Source: JANWVO01 sp037446555
GTDB lineage: Bacteria > Acidobacteriota > Terriglobia > Bryobacterales > Bryobacteraceae
DNA: 64,000 nucleotides
Reading direction: 5' to 3'
Assembly (NCBI GenBank): GCA_037446555.1
Contig: JBBIIK010000009.1
Span: 27,540-91,539 of the forward strand
Shown: positions 35,686 to 44,364 of the stretch, piece after piece
How positions within the stretch are numbered: position 1 is the stretch's first letter
Layout of the letters: each line of letters starts with the position of its first letter
Translations under genes and position numbers: made by a program
Notes under the pieces: model-generated
What the model was told of the DNA's origin: nothing
The model's input: the letters and a program-made list of their open reading frames with translations, nothing else
Database searches by the model: none

Positions 35686-36719
35686 CCATCGCCCTGGACG
35701 CCACTTACAGCCTCGGCGGACAACCGTCCGGCATCGGCGTCTACAGCCGCGAGCTGCTGCACGGGCTGGCGCAAGCGCATCCCGAAGCTCGCTTCGAGTG
35801 GCACTACCGTCCGCACCGATTCCTGGAAGGCTGGCGCGCTCCGAAGCCCGCCAATGCTGCCGCCCGTCCGCTGCTGGAACACATCCGCGCTGGCAGGGCG
35901 CGCCTGTTCCACGGGATCAACCAGCGCCTGCCCGCCGCCCGCTACCCCCTGCGCGTAGTCACCTTCCACGACCTGTTTGTCTTCACCGCCGAATACTCGA
36001 CGCCCGAATTCCGCGCCCGCTTCCAGCGCCTGGCGCGCGAAGCAGCCGGGCGCGCCGACCTGATCGTTTGCGTCAGCCGTTCCACCGCCGCGCAAGTGGA
36101 GGAGATCCTCCATGTGCCGGCGGCGAGGCTCCGCGTCGCCCCCCACGGCGTGCATCCGCCCGCCAGCGGCGAGCCCGCGCAACGTGAGCCGCTCGTGCTC
36201 CACGTCGGCGCCGTGCAAGAAAGGAAGAACCTCGTGCGGCTCGTCGCCGCCTTCGAGCGCGCCGCGCCTCCTCCCTGGCGGCTCGTCCTTGCCGGCGGCA
36301 ACGGATATGGCGCGGAGCAGGTGCACGAGAGGATCCGCCGCAGCCCGGCGGCGGATCGCATCTCCGCTACCGGATGGCTCCCCGATGAGGAGATCGAACG
36401 GTTGTACCGGCGCGCTTCCGTCTTCGCCTTCCCGTCCCTCGACGAGGGCTTCGGGATCCCCGTGCTCGAGGCAATGGCGCACGGCGTTCCTGTGTTGTCT
36501 TCTATCCGGGGCGCTCTGCCTGAAGTGTCCGGCGAGGCAGCGCTGCTTGTCGATCCCTTCCGCGAAGACGACATCGCGCAGGCGCTCGAGTCCCTGATCC
36601 GCGATGATGCGCTGCGGCAGCGGCTGGCGGCGGCAGGTCTTGCGCGCGCCGCCGGTTTCCCCTGGCGGCGAACCGTGGAAGAGACATGGAAAGCCTACGC
36701 CGAACTTGGAGCCGTATGA
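35682..36719 (+). CDS. GT4-family glycosyltransferase
   Basis: This 345-aa retaining glycosyltransferase has a GT-B fold. It shows the N-terminal SLGGQPSGIGVYSREL, VTFHDLFVF, LHVGAVQERKNLVRLV and the donor-binding FPSLDEGFGIPVLEAMAHGVPVL. Start TTG 35682 overlaps the sigma-54 activator stop. The acceptor is unknown; envelope or exopolysaccharide glycan is likely. The segment encoding residues 285-332 is repeated in decayed form immediately downstream. Confidence 0.92.
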   Translation: MTIALDATYSLGGQPSGIGVYSRELLHGLAQAHPEARFEWHYRPHRFLEGWRAPKPANAAARPLLEHIRAGRARLFHGINQRLPAARYPLRVVTFHDLFVFTAEYSTPEFRARFQRLAREAAGRADLIVCVSRSTAAQVEEILHVPAARLRVAPHGVHPPASGEPAQREPLVLHVGAVQERKNLVRLVAAFERAAPPPWRLVLAGGNGYGAEQVHERIRRSPAADRISATGWLPDEEIERLYRRASVFAFPSLDEGFGIPVLEAMAHGVPVLSSIRGALPEVSGEAALLVDPFREDDIAQALESLIRDDALRQRLAAAGLARAAGFPWRRTVEETWKAYAELGAV

Positions 36720-36899
36720 TGGATCGCTGCCTCTCCACTGCTCGACGTCTGCGTTGAGGCGGCGCTGGCCGTCGAACCGTTCCGCAGGGACGGCATCGCG
36801 GAGGCGACCGATTCTCTGCTTCGCGATGATGCGCTGCGGTTCCGGCTGGCGGCGGCATCACTGCTGCGCGCCGCAGAGTTCTCCTGCAGAAACCGGTAG
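36720..36899 (+). pseudogene. Decayed tandem copy of the glycosyltransferase 3' end
   Basis: Directly after the glycosyltransferase stop, and in the same frame, the sequence reads ...VEAALAVEPFRRDGIAEA, then TDSLLRDDALRFRLAAAS, ending at TAG 36897-36899. Aligned with the parent (36534-36671) over 46 residues it is about 67% identical at the protein level, with a constant offset of 222 bp (74 codons). It has no start signal of its own, so it is best read as a remnant of an unequal duplication, or a fragment from a related gene. Confidence 0.8.
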
Positions 36900-36959
36900 C
36901 GCAGGTTCGGGTAGTTCAGGAGAAACCCGGAGCGTTATGGAAGATCGCCTGGCGGGCGC

Positions 36960-37307
36960 TCAGGTGTTGTCTTCGTCGATGGCGATCTTCAGGGCTCGCA
37001 GGAACTTCTGGTCCTGAGCCGTCCAGCGGATCTTGCCCGTACGCCGCTGGCGCGAACGCTTGCGGTTCTGCTCGAGCTCTTCCTCAAAGTCGGTCTCGAC
37101 CCGCGTCTCCACCACCGCCTCCGTGTCGTCCGCCTCCCCGGATTCGTCGCGCTTGTTGAACCCGATGGTGGCTTCCAGCACCAGGAACACGTCGTAGCCG
37201 GCGCGCTTGATCTCGCCGATGGCCTCGGCGATGCGGTCCGAGTCCGACAGCGATTCATTGATCGCGTGGCCGAGCTCCTGCATCAGTTCTTTGAGCCGTT
37301 CGTCCAA
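36960..37307 (-). CDS. Hypothetical acidic/basic protein, about 115 aa
   Basis: The start is uncertain: TTG 37307 lies 13 bases after AAGGA, and ATG 37283 would give 107 aa. The N-terminal half is helical (LKELMQELGHAINESL, IAEAIGEIKRAGYDVFLVLEATIGF). The C-terminal half has an acidic stretch and then a basic RKRSRQRRTGKIRW segment. I do not recognise a family. Only C-terminal coding bias and the purine-rich upstream region support it. Confidence 0.55.
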   Translation of the reverse strand: MDERLKELMQELGHAINESLSDSDRIAEAIGEIKRAGYDVFLVLEATIGFNKRDESGEADDTEAVVETRVETDFEEELEQNRKRSRQRRTGKIRWTAQDQKFLRALKIAIDEDNT

Positions 37308-37457
37308 GGTTTGGCGAAGATCCTTTCCTCTTTCAGGATACCATCCCGCATTCGGCGCGCGTCTCCAATGCGACTCGCCACCCCTCGTATCGGCAAGCGG
37401 CGCCGGCTTCATGAGCGGGAGGTCTGCTAGCATGGCTTTCGAAGGGGTGATCCCGCC

Positions 37458-37724
37458 ATGATCGATGTGGCGAAGAAATTCCTGGCTGCCGTGCTGCCGG
37501 GCATTGTCCGCCCGCTTCACTCCCTCTGGAACGAGATCCTCGGCTTCCTCTTCTTCCTGCTCGCCGTGTTGATGATCCGCCCTGTCTGGCAAGGCTGGAA
37601 GGAGATGAATCAGGGCCCCGAACACGTGCTGCGGTTCCTGCTCAGCGCCTTCATGTTCGCCGTGATGCTCGGCTTCTCGATTCACGCCTTCTGGAAGGCG
37701 CGGCGCATCAGCCGCGGCTCCTGA
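37458..37724 (+). CDS. Small membrane protein, 88 aa
   Basis: It starts at ATG 37458. Two membrane segments are visible (EILGFLFFLLAVLMI about residues 26-40, and LLSAFMFAVMLGFSI about 61-75) separated by a charged loop, with a basic C-terminus (KARRISRG). No known domain is seen. It is divergent from the hypothetical gene at 36960-37307. Confidence 0.72.
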   Translation: MIDVAKKFLAAVLPGIVRPLHSLWNEILGFLFFLLAVLMIRPVWQGWKEMNQGPEHVLRFLLSAFMFAVMLGFSIHAFWKARRISRGS

Positions 37725-37750
37725 CCCGGCGTCTCACGGGGGCGGCGCGT

Positions 37751-39022
37751 TCACTGCTGTGGTTCAGGGGCTCGCTGTGCCGGCGGACGACTCGCCATCA
37801 GGCGCTCGAGTTCGACAATCTGCTGCTTCACCGCATCGGCGTCGGGCGCGTTCGGTGCAAAGCTCAGGTAGCCCTTCATGTGGTCCAGCGCCCCGGCATA
37901 ATCGCCCTTGTCCCGGAGGATGAAAGCCATCAGGCTGTAAATGCGCGGGTTCCGGTGGTTGGGGTCGAGCTTGATCGCCTCCCGGGCGCTCTTCTCCGCC
38001 ACATCCCTGCGACCCAGGTTGTAATTGGCGGCGCTGTGCACGAACCACACTTGCGGGTAGTTAAAGGGATTCAGCTTCAGCACCGTTTCACTGCGCTGTG
38101 CGATCTGCTCCCAGTCGCGCGAGTTCAGAGCGAGCTGAAGCAGATTCAGATGCGGCCCGATGAACTTCGGATCGGCCTCGACCGACTTCTCCCATGCCGT
38201 GCGCGCTTCTTCCGTCTTCTTCTGCGCGTCGAGCACAATGCCTAGCTCCAGCCACGCCGCAGCGAACTTCGGATAGATTTCTACCGCCTTGCGCAGGTGG
38301 GGCTCGGCTTCGGCCATCTTCTTCTTCTTGATCAGCGACTGCGCCTTCTCAAACGCCTTTTTCGCCTCTCTGGGCGCGTTGGCTGTCGTGAGGCTGAAGG
38401 TGAAACCCTCGACGTTCGACATCCGCCGCAGCACGATGACGCCGATCTCGGGATTGTCCAGCACTCTCCGCCCGGCCAGCTGTACCACATCGCTTTGGTG
38501 GCCGGCCAGTTCGGCGCGGAATTCGCAGCCCACCAGTTCCCGTTCTGAGATGCCGCGGGTGGGGCCGGGATTCATGATGCCGCGCATGTCGGTGCTGTCC
38601 ATGCTGGCGTCCGCGAACACGGCCTGGTTCTGCCCCAGCGCGATGTTGAAGCGCCCCTTGGCGTCGGTATAGCCTTGCGGCCTGGGCCGGCCGTTGCACA
38701 CCATCACCATCATTACCGGCTCAGGCGGCGGCGTGCCGTCCTCCATCATCACGCGCCCGGAGATGTAGATGGGACGCTGGAAGTCCTGGAACCCCGGCTG
38801 CTGCTGTTGCTGTCCGGGGAACGGCGACGGGGTCGTCGGCTTGGTCGGCGACGGCGTCGGCGTTGGAGTGGGTGTTGGCGTGGGCGTGGGCGTGGGAGAT
38901 GCGCCTCCTCCCCCCGTGCCGCCGCTCTGCCCTCCGCCCTGCTGCTGGGCGGAAGCGAAAACACCAAGCGTCAGCGCCAGCACCATGGCCAGTGCTGCCC
39001 TTCTCTGTCCGGCTGAGTTCAT
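37751..39022 (-). CDS. Exported tetratricopeptide protein with Pro-Thr linker
   Basis: The 423-aa protein has a signal peptide (AALAMVLALTLGVFASA) and a Gly/Pro/Thr-rich linker made of a PT dipeptide run (about residues 43-58). A small beta domain with a carboxypeptidase-regulatory-like start follows (IYISGRVMMEDGTPPPEPV). At least four or five TPR units fill the C-terminal half, such as AEPHLRKAVEIYPKFAAAWLELG and AEKSAREAIKLDPNHRNP. It is probably a periplasmic scaffold. No enzyme motif is seen. Confidence 0.85.
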   Translation of the reverse strand: MNSAGQRRAALAMVLALTLGVFASAQQQGGGQSGGTGGGGASPTPTPTPTPTPTPTPSPTKPTTPSPFPGQQQQQPGFQDFQRPIYISGRVMMEDGTPPPEPVMMVMVCNGRPRPQGYTDAKGRFNIALGQNQAVFADASMDSTDMRGIMNPGPTRGISERELVGCEFRAELAGHQSDVVQLAGRRVLDNPEIGVIVLRRMSNVEGFTFSLTTANAPREAKKAFEKAQSLIKKKKMAEAEPHLRKAVEIYPKFAAAWLELGIVLDAQKKTEEARTAWEKSVEADPKFIGPHLNLLQLALNSRDWEQIAQRSETVLKLNPFNYPQVWFVHSAANYNLGRRDVAEKSAREAIKLDPNHRNPRIYSLMAFILRDKGDYAGALDHMKGYLSFAPNAPDADAVKQQIVELERLMASRPPAQRAPEPQQ

Positions 39023-39118
39023 GGGGGACCTCCCTGGTCGGGACGGATGTCAACTACTGTTGCCCGTATTATGGCACAGCTTGGTCACGGCGACACCCCG
39101 CCTATTGCGGCGGAGTTG

Positions 39119-39146
39119 TTGCGGCTTCGTAAAACTTCAATATGAT
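39119..39146 (+). promoter_or_regulatory. Possible sigma-70 promoter of the lipoprotein gene
   Basis: TTGCGG (39119-39124) and TATGAT (39141-39146) are separated by 16 bp and lie 21 bp before ATG 39168. The match to consensus is moderate. The region also faces the divergent TPR gene. Confidence 0.4.
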
Positions 39147-39167
39147 TGATGGAGACGAGCCATCCCC

Positions 39168-39797
39168 ATGAAACGCATCCGATTCTCCCATTGCATGCCA
39201 GTGCTCCTGCTCCTGTTGTCGGCCTGCTCCCAGGCGCCGCAAGCCAAGAAGGAACCGCCCAAGCCGCCGGAGCCCGCCACCGGGCAGTCCGCCATCTTCC
39301 AGACCTATCAGGTGGCGCGCACCTGGGCGCCGGATGTCAAGCTCCTGCGTCTGGAAAGCGGCAACATCCCGGAAGCTGCCGCCAGCGGCGGCAAGTACGG
39401 CTTCTGGCGGGCCGCTTATGTCAGTGAATCGAAGCGCGCCCGGCGGGAGTTCACCTGGGCCGCAGCCGACAGCGAGGGCGGAATTATCAAGGGAGTGCGC
39501 GCTGGCTCCGACTCTGGCTACTTGCCCAATCCGCGCATCTTCCCGATGGCCATCCAGGAAGTCAAGATCGACACACCCAAGGCGCTGGAGGCCGCCATGG
39601 CCGAAGTGGAGAAGGACGCCAGCATGAAGAAGGTTCTGGCCGATAACAAGGACCTCCCCATTCACTTCCTGCTGGAGTGGGTCGCTCCCGACGTCAAGCC
39701 CACTTGGCGCGTCATCTTCGGCCCGTCGATTTCCCAGAGCAAGTTCTCCGTCTTCATCGACGCCTACACGGGCAAGTTCGTAAAGAAGCTGCGCTAG
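39168..39797 (+). CDS. Lipoprotein of unknown function
   Basis: This 209-aa protein has a classic lipobox LLSAC (cleavage before Cys about residue 19), then a Lys/Pro linker and a globular part with no identified domain. Blocks such as ARTWAPDVKLLRLESG and PTWRVIFGPSISQSKFSVFIDAYTG recall PepSY-like folds, but this is a weak impression. It converges on hspR with 15 bp between. Confidence 0.75.
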   Translation: MKRIRFSHCMPVLLLLLSACSQAPQAKKEPPKPPEPATGQSAIFQTYQVARTWAPDVKLLRLESGNIPEAAASGGKYGFWRAAYVSESKRARREFTWAAADSEGGIIKGVRAGSDSGYLPNPRIFPMAIQEVKIDTPKALEAAMAEVEKDASMKKVLADNKDLPIHFLLEWVAPDVKPTWRVIFGPSISQSKFSVFIDAYTGKFVKKLR

Positions 39798-39812
39798 GCC
39801 GCCCGTGCGTCC

Positions 39813-40247
39813 CTAGTCATGCCCGCGCGCTGCGCGCCGCCGCGCGCGAGCCTGGGTCTCGCCGGCGGGCGGCTCGGCGGGAATGGGGCGCGCCACGGGA
39901 ATCAGGGAGTGCTGTGGCTCCGGCGTCGCCTGGCGCAGATTGCGGGCCAGCTCCGTGTTCAGCGACTGCACGAACTGCTCGATCTGCTTCTGCATCGCCG
40001 CCATTTTCTCGCGCATGTTGAGAATGATCTCGACTCCCGCCAGGTTCACGCCGAGCTCGCGCGTCAGCTCCAGCACCACCTCCAGCCGCTCCAGATCCTC
40101 CTCCGTATACAGCCGCGTGTTGCCTTCGCTGCGAGAGGGCTTGATCAGCCCCTCGCGCTCGTACATCCGCAGCGTTTGCGGATGAATCCCGTATTTCTCG
40201 GCCACTGCCGAGATCATGTAGCCGGCTTTCCCTCTCTGTTTCGGCAC
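39813..40247 (-). CDS. hspR: MerR-family heat shock repressor HspR
   Basis: The 144-aa MerR-type regulator shows ISAVAEKYGIHPQTLRMYEREGLIKPSRSEGNTRLYTEEDLERL, which is the HspR helix-turn-helix and wing, followed by a coiled coil. HspR proteins repress dnaK operons by binding HAIR elements. The gene lies 6 bp downstream of dnaJ in the order dnaK-dnaJ-hspR. The C-terminal tail is Arg/Pro-rich. The operon therefore probably autoregulates through DnaK-assisted HspR binding, as known in Streptomyces. Confidence 0.9.
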   Translation of the reverse strand: MPKQRGKAGYMISAVAEKYGIHPQTLRMYEREGLIKPSRSEGNTRLYTEEDLERLEVVLELTRELGVNLAGVEIILNMREKMAAMQKQIEQFVQSLNTELARNLRQATPEPQHSLIPVARPIPAEPPAGETQARARRRAARGHD

Positions 40248-40253
40248 GGCGCT

Positions 40254-41393
40254 TTACACCTTCGACCAAAGCTCGGCGCGCACGTCGCGCGCGTCATGCA
40301 TGGACAGCTCGCGCAGCAGCTCGCGCACGCGCTCGTCGCGCACGTCGGGCGTCTGCAGGTCGATTTCGACGATCTGGTCGCCGCGGGTGTTCTTTCGTGC
40401 GTTGAACACGCCCTTCTCCCGCAGCCGGAACTTCTGGCCGTTCTGCGTGCCCTGCGGGATCTTCAGCAGAGCCCGCCCGTCGACGGTGGGCACCTCGATC
40501 CTCGCTCCCAGACCCGCCTCCCACACGGACACCGGAACGCGGACATAGATATCGTCGCCTTCCCGGCGGAACAGCGGATGATCGGTCACCTTGACCGTGA
40601 TGTAGAGGTCGCCGGAGGGCGCTCCCATCGTGCCGGCATTGCCCTTCCCGGCCACGCGGAGCCGGGAGCCCGTCGACGCGCCCGGCGGAATGCGCGCCTC
40701 GACCGTCTCGTTCACCGCCACCCGGCCGTCGCCGCCGCAAGCGTGGCAGGCTCGCGCCATTCTGCCGCTGCCGCCGCACCGCGGGCAGGCGAGCGAAAAC
40801 CGCATCGCGCCCACCATCTGCGTCACGCTGCCGCTGCCGTTGCACTGCGCGCACAGCGTGGCCCCGCCGCCCGCCTCACCCGTGCCGCCGCAGCTCTTGC
40901 ATGTGTCGAGCCGGGAGATGTTGAGCTTGACTTGCGTTCCGCGGATCGCTTGCCAGAAGCCGATCTCAAGGGCATACTCCAGGTCCGTGCCCTTCTCGGG
41001 CGTCCGGCGCCGCGCTTCCCTGCGGCTGCCGAAAAACTGGCTGAACAGGTCGCCGAAGCTCGAACCGAACCCGCCTTGCGCGCCCCCGAAACTCTCCGAA
41101 AAATCGAAGCCGCCGAATCCGAAACCCTGCGGCCCCGCGCCCGGTTGCCCGGCGCCTGGGAAGCCGGAATCCGAATAGAAGCCGTAGGTGTCGTACAACT
41201 TCCGCTTCTTGGCGTCGGAGAGAACCTCGTAGGCCTCCTGCACCGCCTTGAAGCGCTCCTCGGCCGCCTTGTCGCCCGGGTTGACGTCGGGATGATATTT
41301 GCGGGCCAGCCGGCGGTACGCCTTGCGGATCTCGTCCGCCGAGGCGTCCCGCCTCACCCCGAGCGTTTCATAGTAATCCTTGCTCGTCGTCAT
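40254..41393 (-). CDS. dnaJ: Chaperone DnaJ
   Basis: This DnaK co-chaperone has 379 aa. The J-domain has HPD in KYHPDVNPG, a G/F-rich linker, and four zinc-finger repeats of C-x2-C-x-G-x-G type (CKSCGGTG, CAQCNGSG, CPRCGGSG, CHACGGDG). The C-terminal substrate-binding domains are complete. It lies 33 bp after dnaK. No grpE is found in this operon. Confidence 0.97.
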   Translation of the reverse strand: MTTSKDYYETLGVRRDASADEIRKAYRRLARKYHPDVNPGDKAAEERFKAVQEAYEVLSDAKKRKLYDTYGFYSDSGFPGAGQPGAGPQGFGFGGFDFSESFGGAQGGFGSSFGDLFSQFFGSRREARRRTPEKGTDLEYALEIGFWQAIRGTQVKLNISRLDTCKSCGGTGEAGGGATLCAQCNGSGSVTQMVGAMRFSLACPRCGGSGRMARACHACGGDGRVAVNETVEARIPPGASTGSRLRVAGKGNAGTMGAPSGDLYITVKVTDHPLFRREGDDIYVRVPVSVWEAGLGARIEVPTVDGRALLKIPQGTQNGQKFRLREKGVFNARKNTRGDQIVEIDLQTPDVRDERVRELLRELSMHDARDVRAELWSKV

Positions 41394-41426
41394 ATGCCGG
41401 CCCGGCGCCGTGCTCGTGTCGCCGGA

Positions 41427-43340
41427 TTACTTCTTCTGGTCGTCGACGTCGACAAACTCGGCGTCCACAACGTCGTCCTTCTTCGCGCTCTCCTCCTTGG
41501 CCCCGGAGGCGCCGTCGCCCGCAGGCGGCTGCTGTGCCCCTGTGGCGCGGTACATCGCCTCGGCCAGCTTGTGGCTGGCCTGCATCAGGCGGTCCTGCGC
41601 CGCACGGATCCGCTCCAGCCCGCCTTCGGCCACCGCCTTCTTGGCCTCCGCCACCGCCTCCTCGATATTGCGCGCATCGGCGTCGGAGATCTTCTCGCGG
41701 TGCTCGCGCAGCATCTTCTCCGCGCCATACACGGCGTTGTCGAGCTGGTTCTTCGCCTCCACCTCCTCCCGCCGCCGCTCGTCTTCGGCCCGGTGCGACT
41801 CGGCGTCGCGCGCCATCTTGTCGACCTCATCCTTGGACAGGCCCGACGAAGACGTGATCGTGATCTTCTGCTCGTTGCCCGTCGCCCGGTCCTTCGCCGT
41901 CACGTGCAGGATGCCGTTGGCGTCGATGTCGAAGGTCACCTCGATCTGCGGAATGCCGCGCGGCGCCGGCGGAATGCCGACCAACTGGAACACTCCCAGC
42001 AGCCGGTTGTCCTGCGCCATCGCCCGCTCGCCCTGGTAAACCTTGATCTCCACGCTCGTCTGGTTGTCGCTGGCCGTCGAGAACACCTCCGACTTGCGCG
42101 TCGGAATCGTCGTGTTCCGCTCGATCAGCTTCGTGAACACGCCGCCCAGCGTCTCGATGCCCAGCGACAGCGGCGTGACGTCCAGCAACAGCACGTCCTT
42201 CACCTCGCCGCCCAGCACGCCGCCCTGGACCGCGGCGCCCACCGCCACGACCTCGTCCGGGTTCACCGTCTTGTTTGGCTCTTTCCGGAACAGCTCCTTC
42301 ACGAGCTGCTGCACGCGCGGAATGCGCGTCGAGCCGCCCACGAGCACCACCTCGTCGATCTGATCCGGAGTCAGCCCCGCGTCGGCCAGCGCCTGCTTGC
42401 AGGGCGGAATCGAGCGTTGCAGGATGTCCTCGATCATCTGCTCGAACCGCGCCCGGGTCAGCGTCTTCACCAGGTGCTTCGGCCCCGTCTGCGGATCTCC
42501 GTAGATGAACGGCAAGTTGATCTCGGTCTCCATCGCCGAGCTCAGCTCAATCTTCGCCTTCTCCGCCGCCTCCTTCAGCCGCTGCAACGCCATCCGGTCG
42601 CGCGACAGGTCCACGCCCTCTTCCTTCTTGAATTCCTCGATCAGCCAGTCCACCAGCCGCTGGTCGATGTTGTCGCCGCCCAGATGCGTGTCGCCATTGG
42701 TCGACTTCACCTCCACCACGCCTTCGCCCACCTCGAGGATCGAGATGTCGAACGTGCCGCCGCCGAAGTCGTAGACCGCGATCCGCTCCTCCTTCTTCTT
42801 GTCCAGCCCGTATGCCAGCGCCGCCGCCGTCGGCTCGTTGATGATGCGCAGCACTTCCAGCCCCGCAATCTGCCCGGCGTCCTTGGTCGCCTGCCGCTGC
42901 GCGTCATTGAAGTATGCCGGAACTGTAATCACCGCCTTCGTGACCTTCTCTCCCAGATACGCCTCGGCGGCTTCCTTGAGCTTGGTCAGGATCATCGCCG
43001 AAATCTCGGGAGGAGCATGCTTCTTGCCCGCAATCTCCACGCGCGCGTCGCCGTTCTCGCCGCGCACCACGTGGAAGGGCACCAGCTTCATCTCTTGCGT
43101 CACCTCATCGAAACGCCGCCCCATGAAGCGCTTGATCGAGTAAATCGTGTTCTCCGGGTTGGTCACAGCCTGGCGCTTGGCCACCTGCCCCACCAGCCGG
43201 TCCCCGCTCTTGGTGAAAGCGACCACCGAAGGCGTCGTCCGCGCCCCCTCCTGGTTCGGGATCACAACGGGCTGCCCCCCCTCCATCACTGCCACCACGG
43301 AGTTCGTGGTTCCCAGGTCGATGCCAATGATCTTGCTCAT
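41427..43340 (-). CDS. dnaK: Chaperone DnaK (Hsp70)
   Basis: This 637-aa ATP-dependent chaperone starts at ATG 43340 (MSKIIGIDLGTTNS); the frame is open to 43424 but the extension is not homologous. It shows the phosphate 1 motif, INEPTAAALAYG, YDFGGGTFD and VGGSTRIPRVQ, and a C-terminus ending VVDAEFVDVDD. It is the first gene of dnaK-dnaJ-hspR, with the promoter described below. Confidence 0.98.
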   Translation of the reverse strand: MSKIIGIDLGTTNSVVAVMEGGQPVVIPNQEGARTTPSVVAFTKSGDRLVGQVAKRQAVTNPENTIYSIKRFMGRRFDEVTQEMKLVPFHVVRGENGDARVEIAGKKHAPPEISAMILTKLKEAAEAYLGEKVTKAVITVPAYFNDAQRQATKDAGQIAGLEVLRIINEPTAAALAYGLDKKKEERIAVYDFGGGTFDISILEVGEGVVEVKSTNGDTHLGGDNIDQRLVDWLIEEFKKEEGVDLSRDRMALQRLKEAAEKAKIELSSAMETEINLPFIYGDPQTGPKHLVKTLTRARFEQMIEDILQRSIPPCKQALADAGLTPDQIDEVVLVGGSTRIPRVQQLVKELFRKEPNKTVNPDEVVAVGAAVQGGVLGGEVKDVLLLDVTPLSLGIETLGGVFTKLIERNTTIPTRKSEVFSTASDNQTSVEIKVYQGERAMAQDNRLLGVFQLVGIPPAPRGIPQIEVTFDIDANGILHVTAKDRATGNEQKITITSSSGLSKDEVDKMARDAESHRAEDERRREEVEAKNQLDNAVYGAEKMLREHREKISDADARNIEEAVAEAKKAVAEGGLERIRAAQDRLMQASHKLAEAMYRATGAQQPPAGDGASGAKEESAKKDDVVDAEFVDVDDQKK

Positions 43341-43416
43341 GTCTCTTCCCTTGCCAACGCTTGGTTCGTGTTTCTTGAATTCCTCGGCGCCCCGTTCCAC
43401 CTGTGCGCCTGTTTGT

Positions 43417-43445
43417 ATTATCAAAGTTTAGTGAGTCAATGTCAA
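43417..43445 (-). promoter_or_regulatory. Sigma-70-type promoter of the dnaK operon
   Basis: On the minus strand TTGACA (43440-43445) is followed after 17 bp by GATAAT (43417-43422). The leader to ATG 43340 is about 70 bases. A canonical HAIR (CTTGAGT-N7-ACTCAAG) is not seen. A shorter palindrome, CTTGGAATCAAG, sits about 30 bp upstream of the -35 and could be an HspR half-site arrangement, but that is unproven. Confidence 0.7.
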
Positions 43446-43509
43446 CTTCCATTCACGCAACTTACGCTAAGCCCTTGATTCCAAGTGTTATTTGTGTCAT
43501 TTCTGAATC

Positions 43510-44325
43510 GTGGACTGGAAACCGCTCCTGCTCCTCCCTCTCGCTTGGGCCCTGCTCTCCTGGATGGCTCATCGCGCCGCCTTCTATCCGATGCGATTCC
43601 CTGAAGGGCGCTGGCTGGAGGCCCAGGATCTTGGCGTGGGGGATGTCTGGCTTCGCAGCGGAAAGTACAGGATTCATGGCTGGTGGGCTCCGCTCGAGGG
43701 CGCCCCGGATGCCGTGCTCTTCTTGCATGGAAACGCGGGCAACGTCTCCCACCGTGGCAGGCACATTCGGGCCTGGCGTTCCGCCGGAGCGTCTGTCCTG
43801 GTGGCCGACTACCGCGGCTACGGCAGAAGCGAGGGCCGGCCCTCGGAGGCGGGGCTGTATGAAGACGCCCTGGCCGGATATCGCTATCTGCGGGGGCGCG
43901 GCTTCCCGCCGGAGCGGATCATCGTACACGGCGAGTCGCTTGGCACGGTGCCCGCAACCCATGTTGCCGCGGCAGAACCCGTGGCAGGGCTGATTCTGGA
44001 GGCGCCGTTCCCGTCAGCGCGGGCGGTAGCAAACACCGTCCTGCCCCTCCTCGGCCCGTTGCTCGTCTGGGGCTTCCACCTCGAGTCGCGGCTTGCCCGT
44101 GTCTCTGCGCCGGTGCTGGTGATCCATGGCGAGCAAGACGAGATCATTCCGTTTCGTTTGGGGCGCGCCGTCTTCGAGGCGGCGCGACAGCCCAAAGAGT
44201 TTTGGGCCATCCCAGGCGCTGGCCATAATGACATCCCGGAAGCGGCCGGCCCCGCCTACCCCGAACGCCTCCGCTCTTTCCTCTCCTCTGCCTCCCCACC
44301 CGCCAGCATGGGCGCTCTTCCGTAG
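43510..44325 (+). CDS. Membrane-anchored alpha/beta hydrolase (ABHD13/Bem46-like)
   Basis: The 271-aa protein starts at GTG 43510 with a hydrophobic anchor (LLLLPLAWALLSWMAH). It shows the oxyanion region LFLHGNAGN, nucleophile elbow HGESLG, catalytic Asp in HGEQDEIIP and His in GAGHND, so the triad is complete. Relatives act as thioesterases or depalmitoylases in eukaryotes; bacterial substrates are mostly unknown. The GTG lacks a clear ribosome binding site, and ATG 43564 is an alternative. Confidence 0.85.
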   Translation: MDWKPLLLLPLAWALLSWMAHRAAFYPMRFPEGRWLEAQDLGVGDVWLRSGKYRIHGWWAPLEGAPDAVLFLHGNAGNVSHRGRHIRAWRSAGASVLVADYRGYGRSEGRPSEAGLYEDALAGYRYLRGRGFPPERIIVHGESLGTVPATHVAAAEPVAGLILEAPFPSARAVANTVLPLLGPLLVWGFHLESRLARVSAPVLVIHGEQDEIIPFRLGRAVFEAARQPKEFWAIPGAGHNDIPEAAGPAYPERLRSFLSSASPPASMGALP

Positions 44326-44364
44326 CGGGTTGTACACCGTACGCCTTTCTGCTGTGATGAACGC

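Noticed and set aside
38840..38900. Short GT/GC-rich tandem repeat in the TPR gene
   Set aside because: It encodes a Pro-Thr linker in frame, so it is ordinary coding low-complexity sequence and not a CRISPR or mobile repeat.
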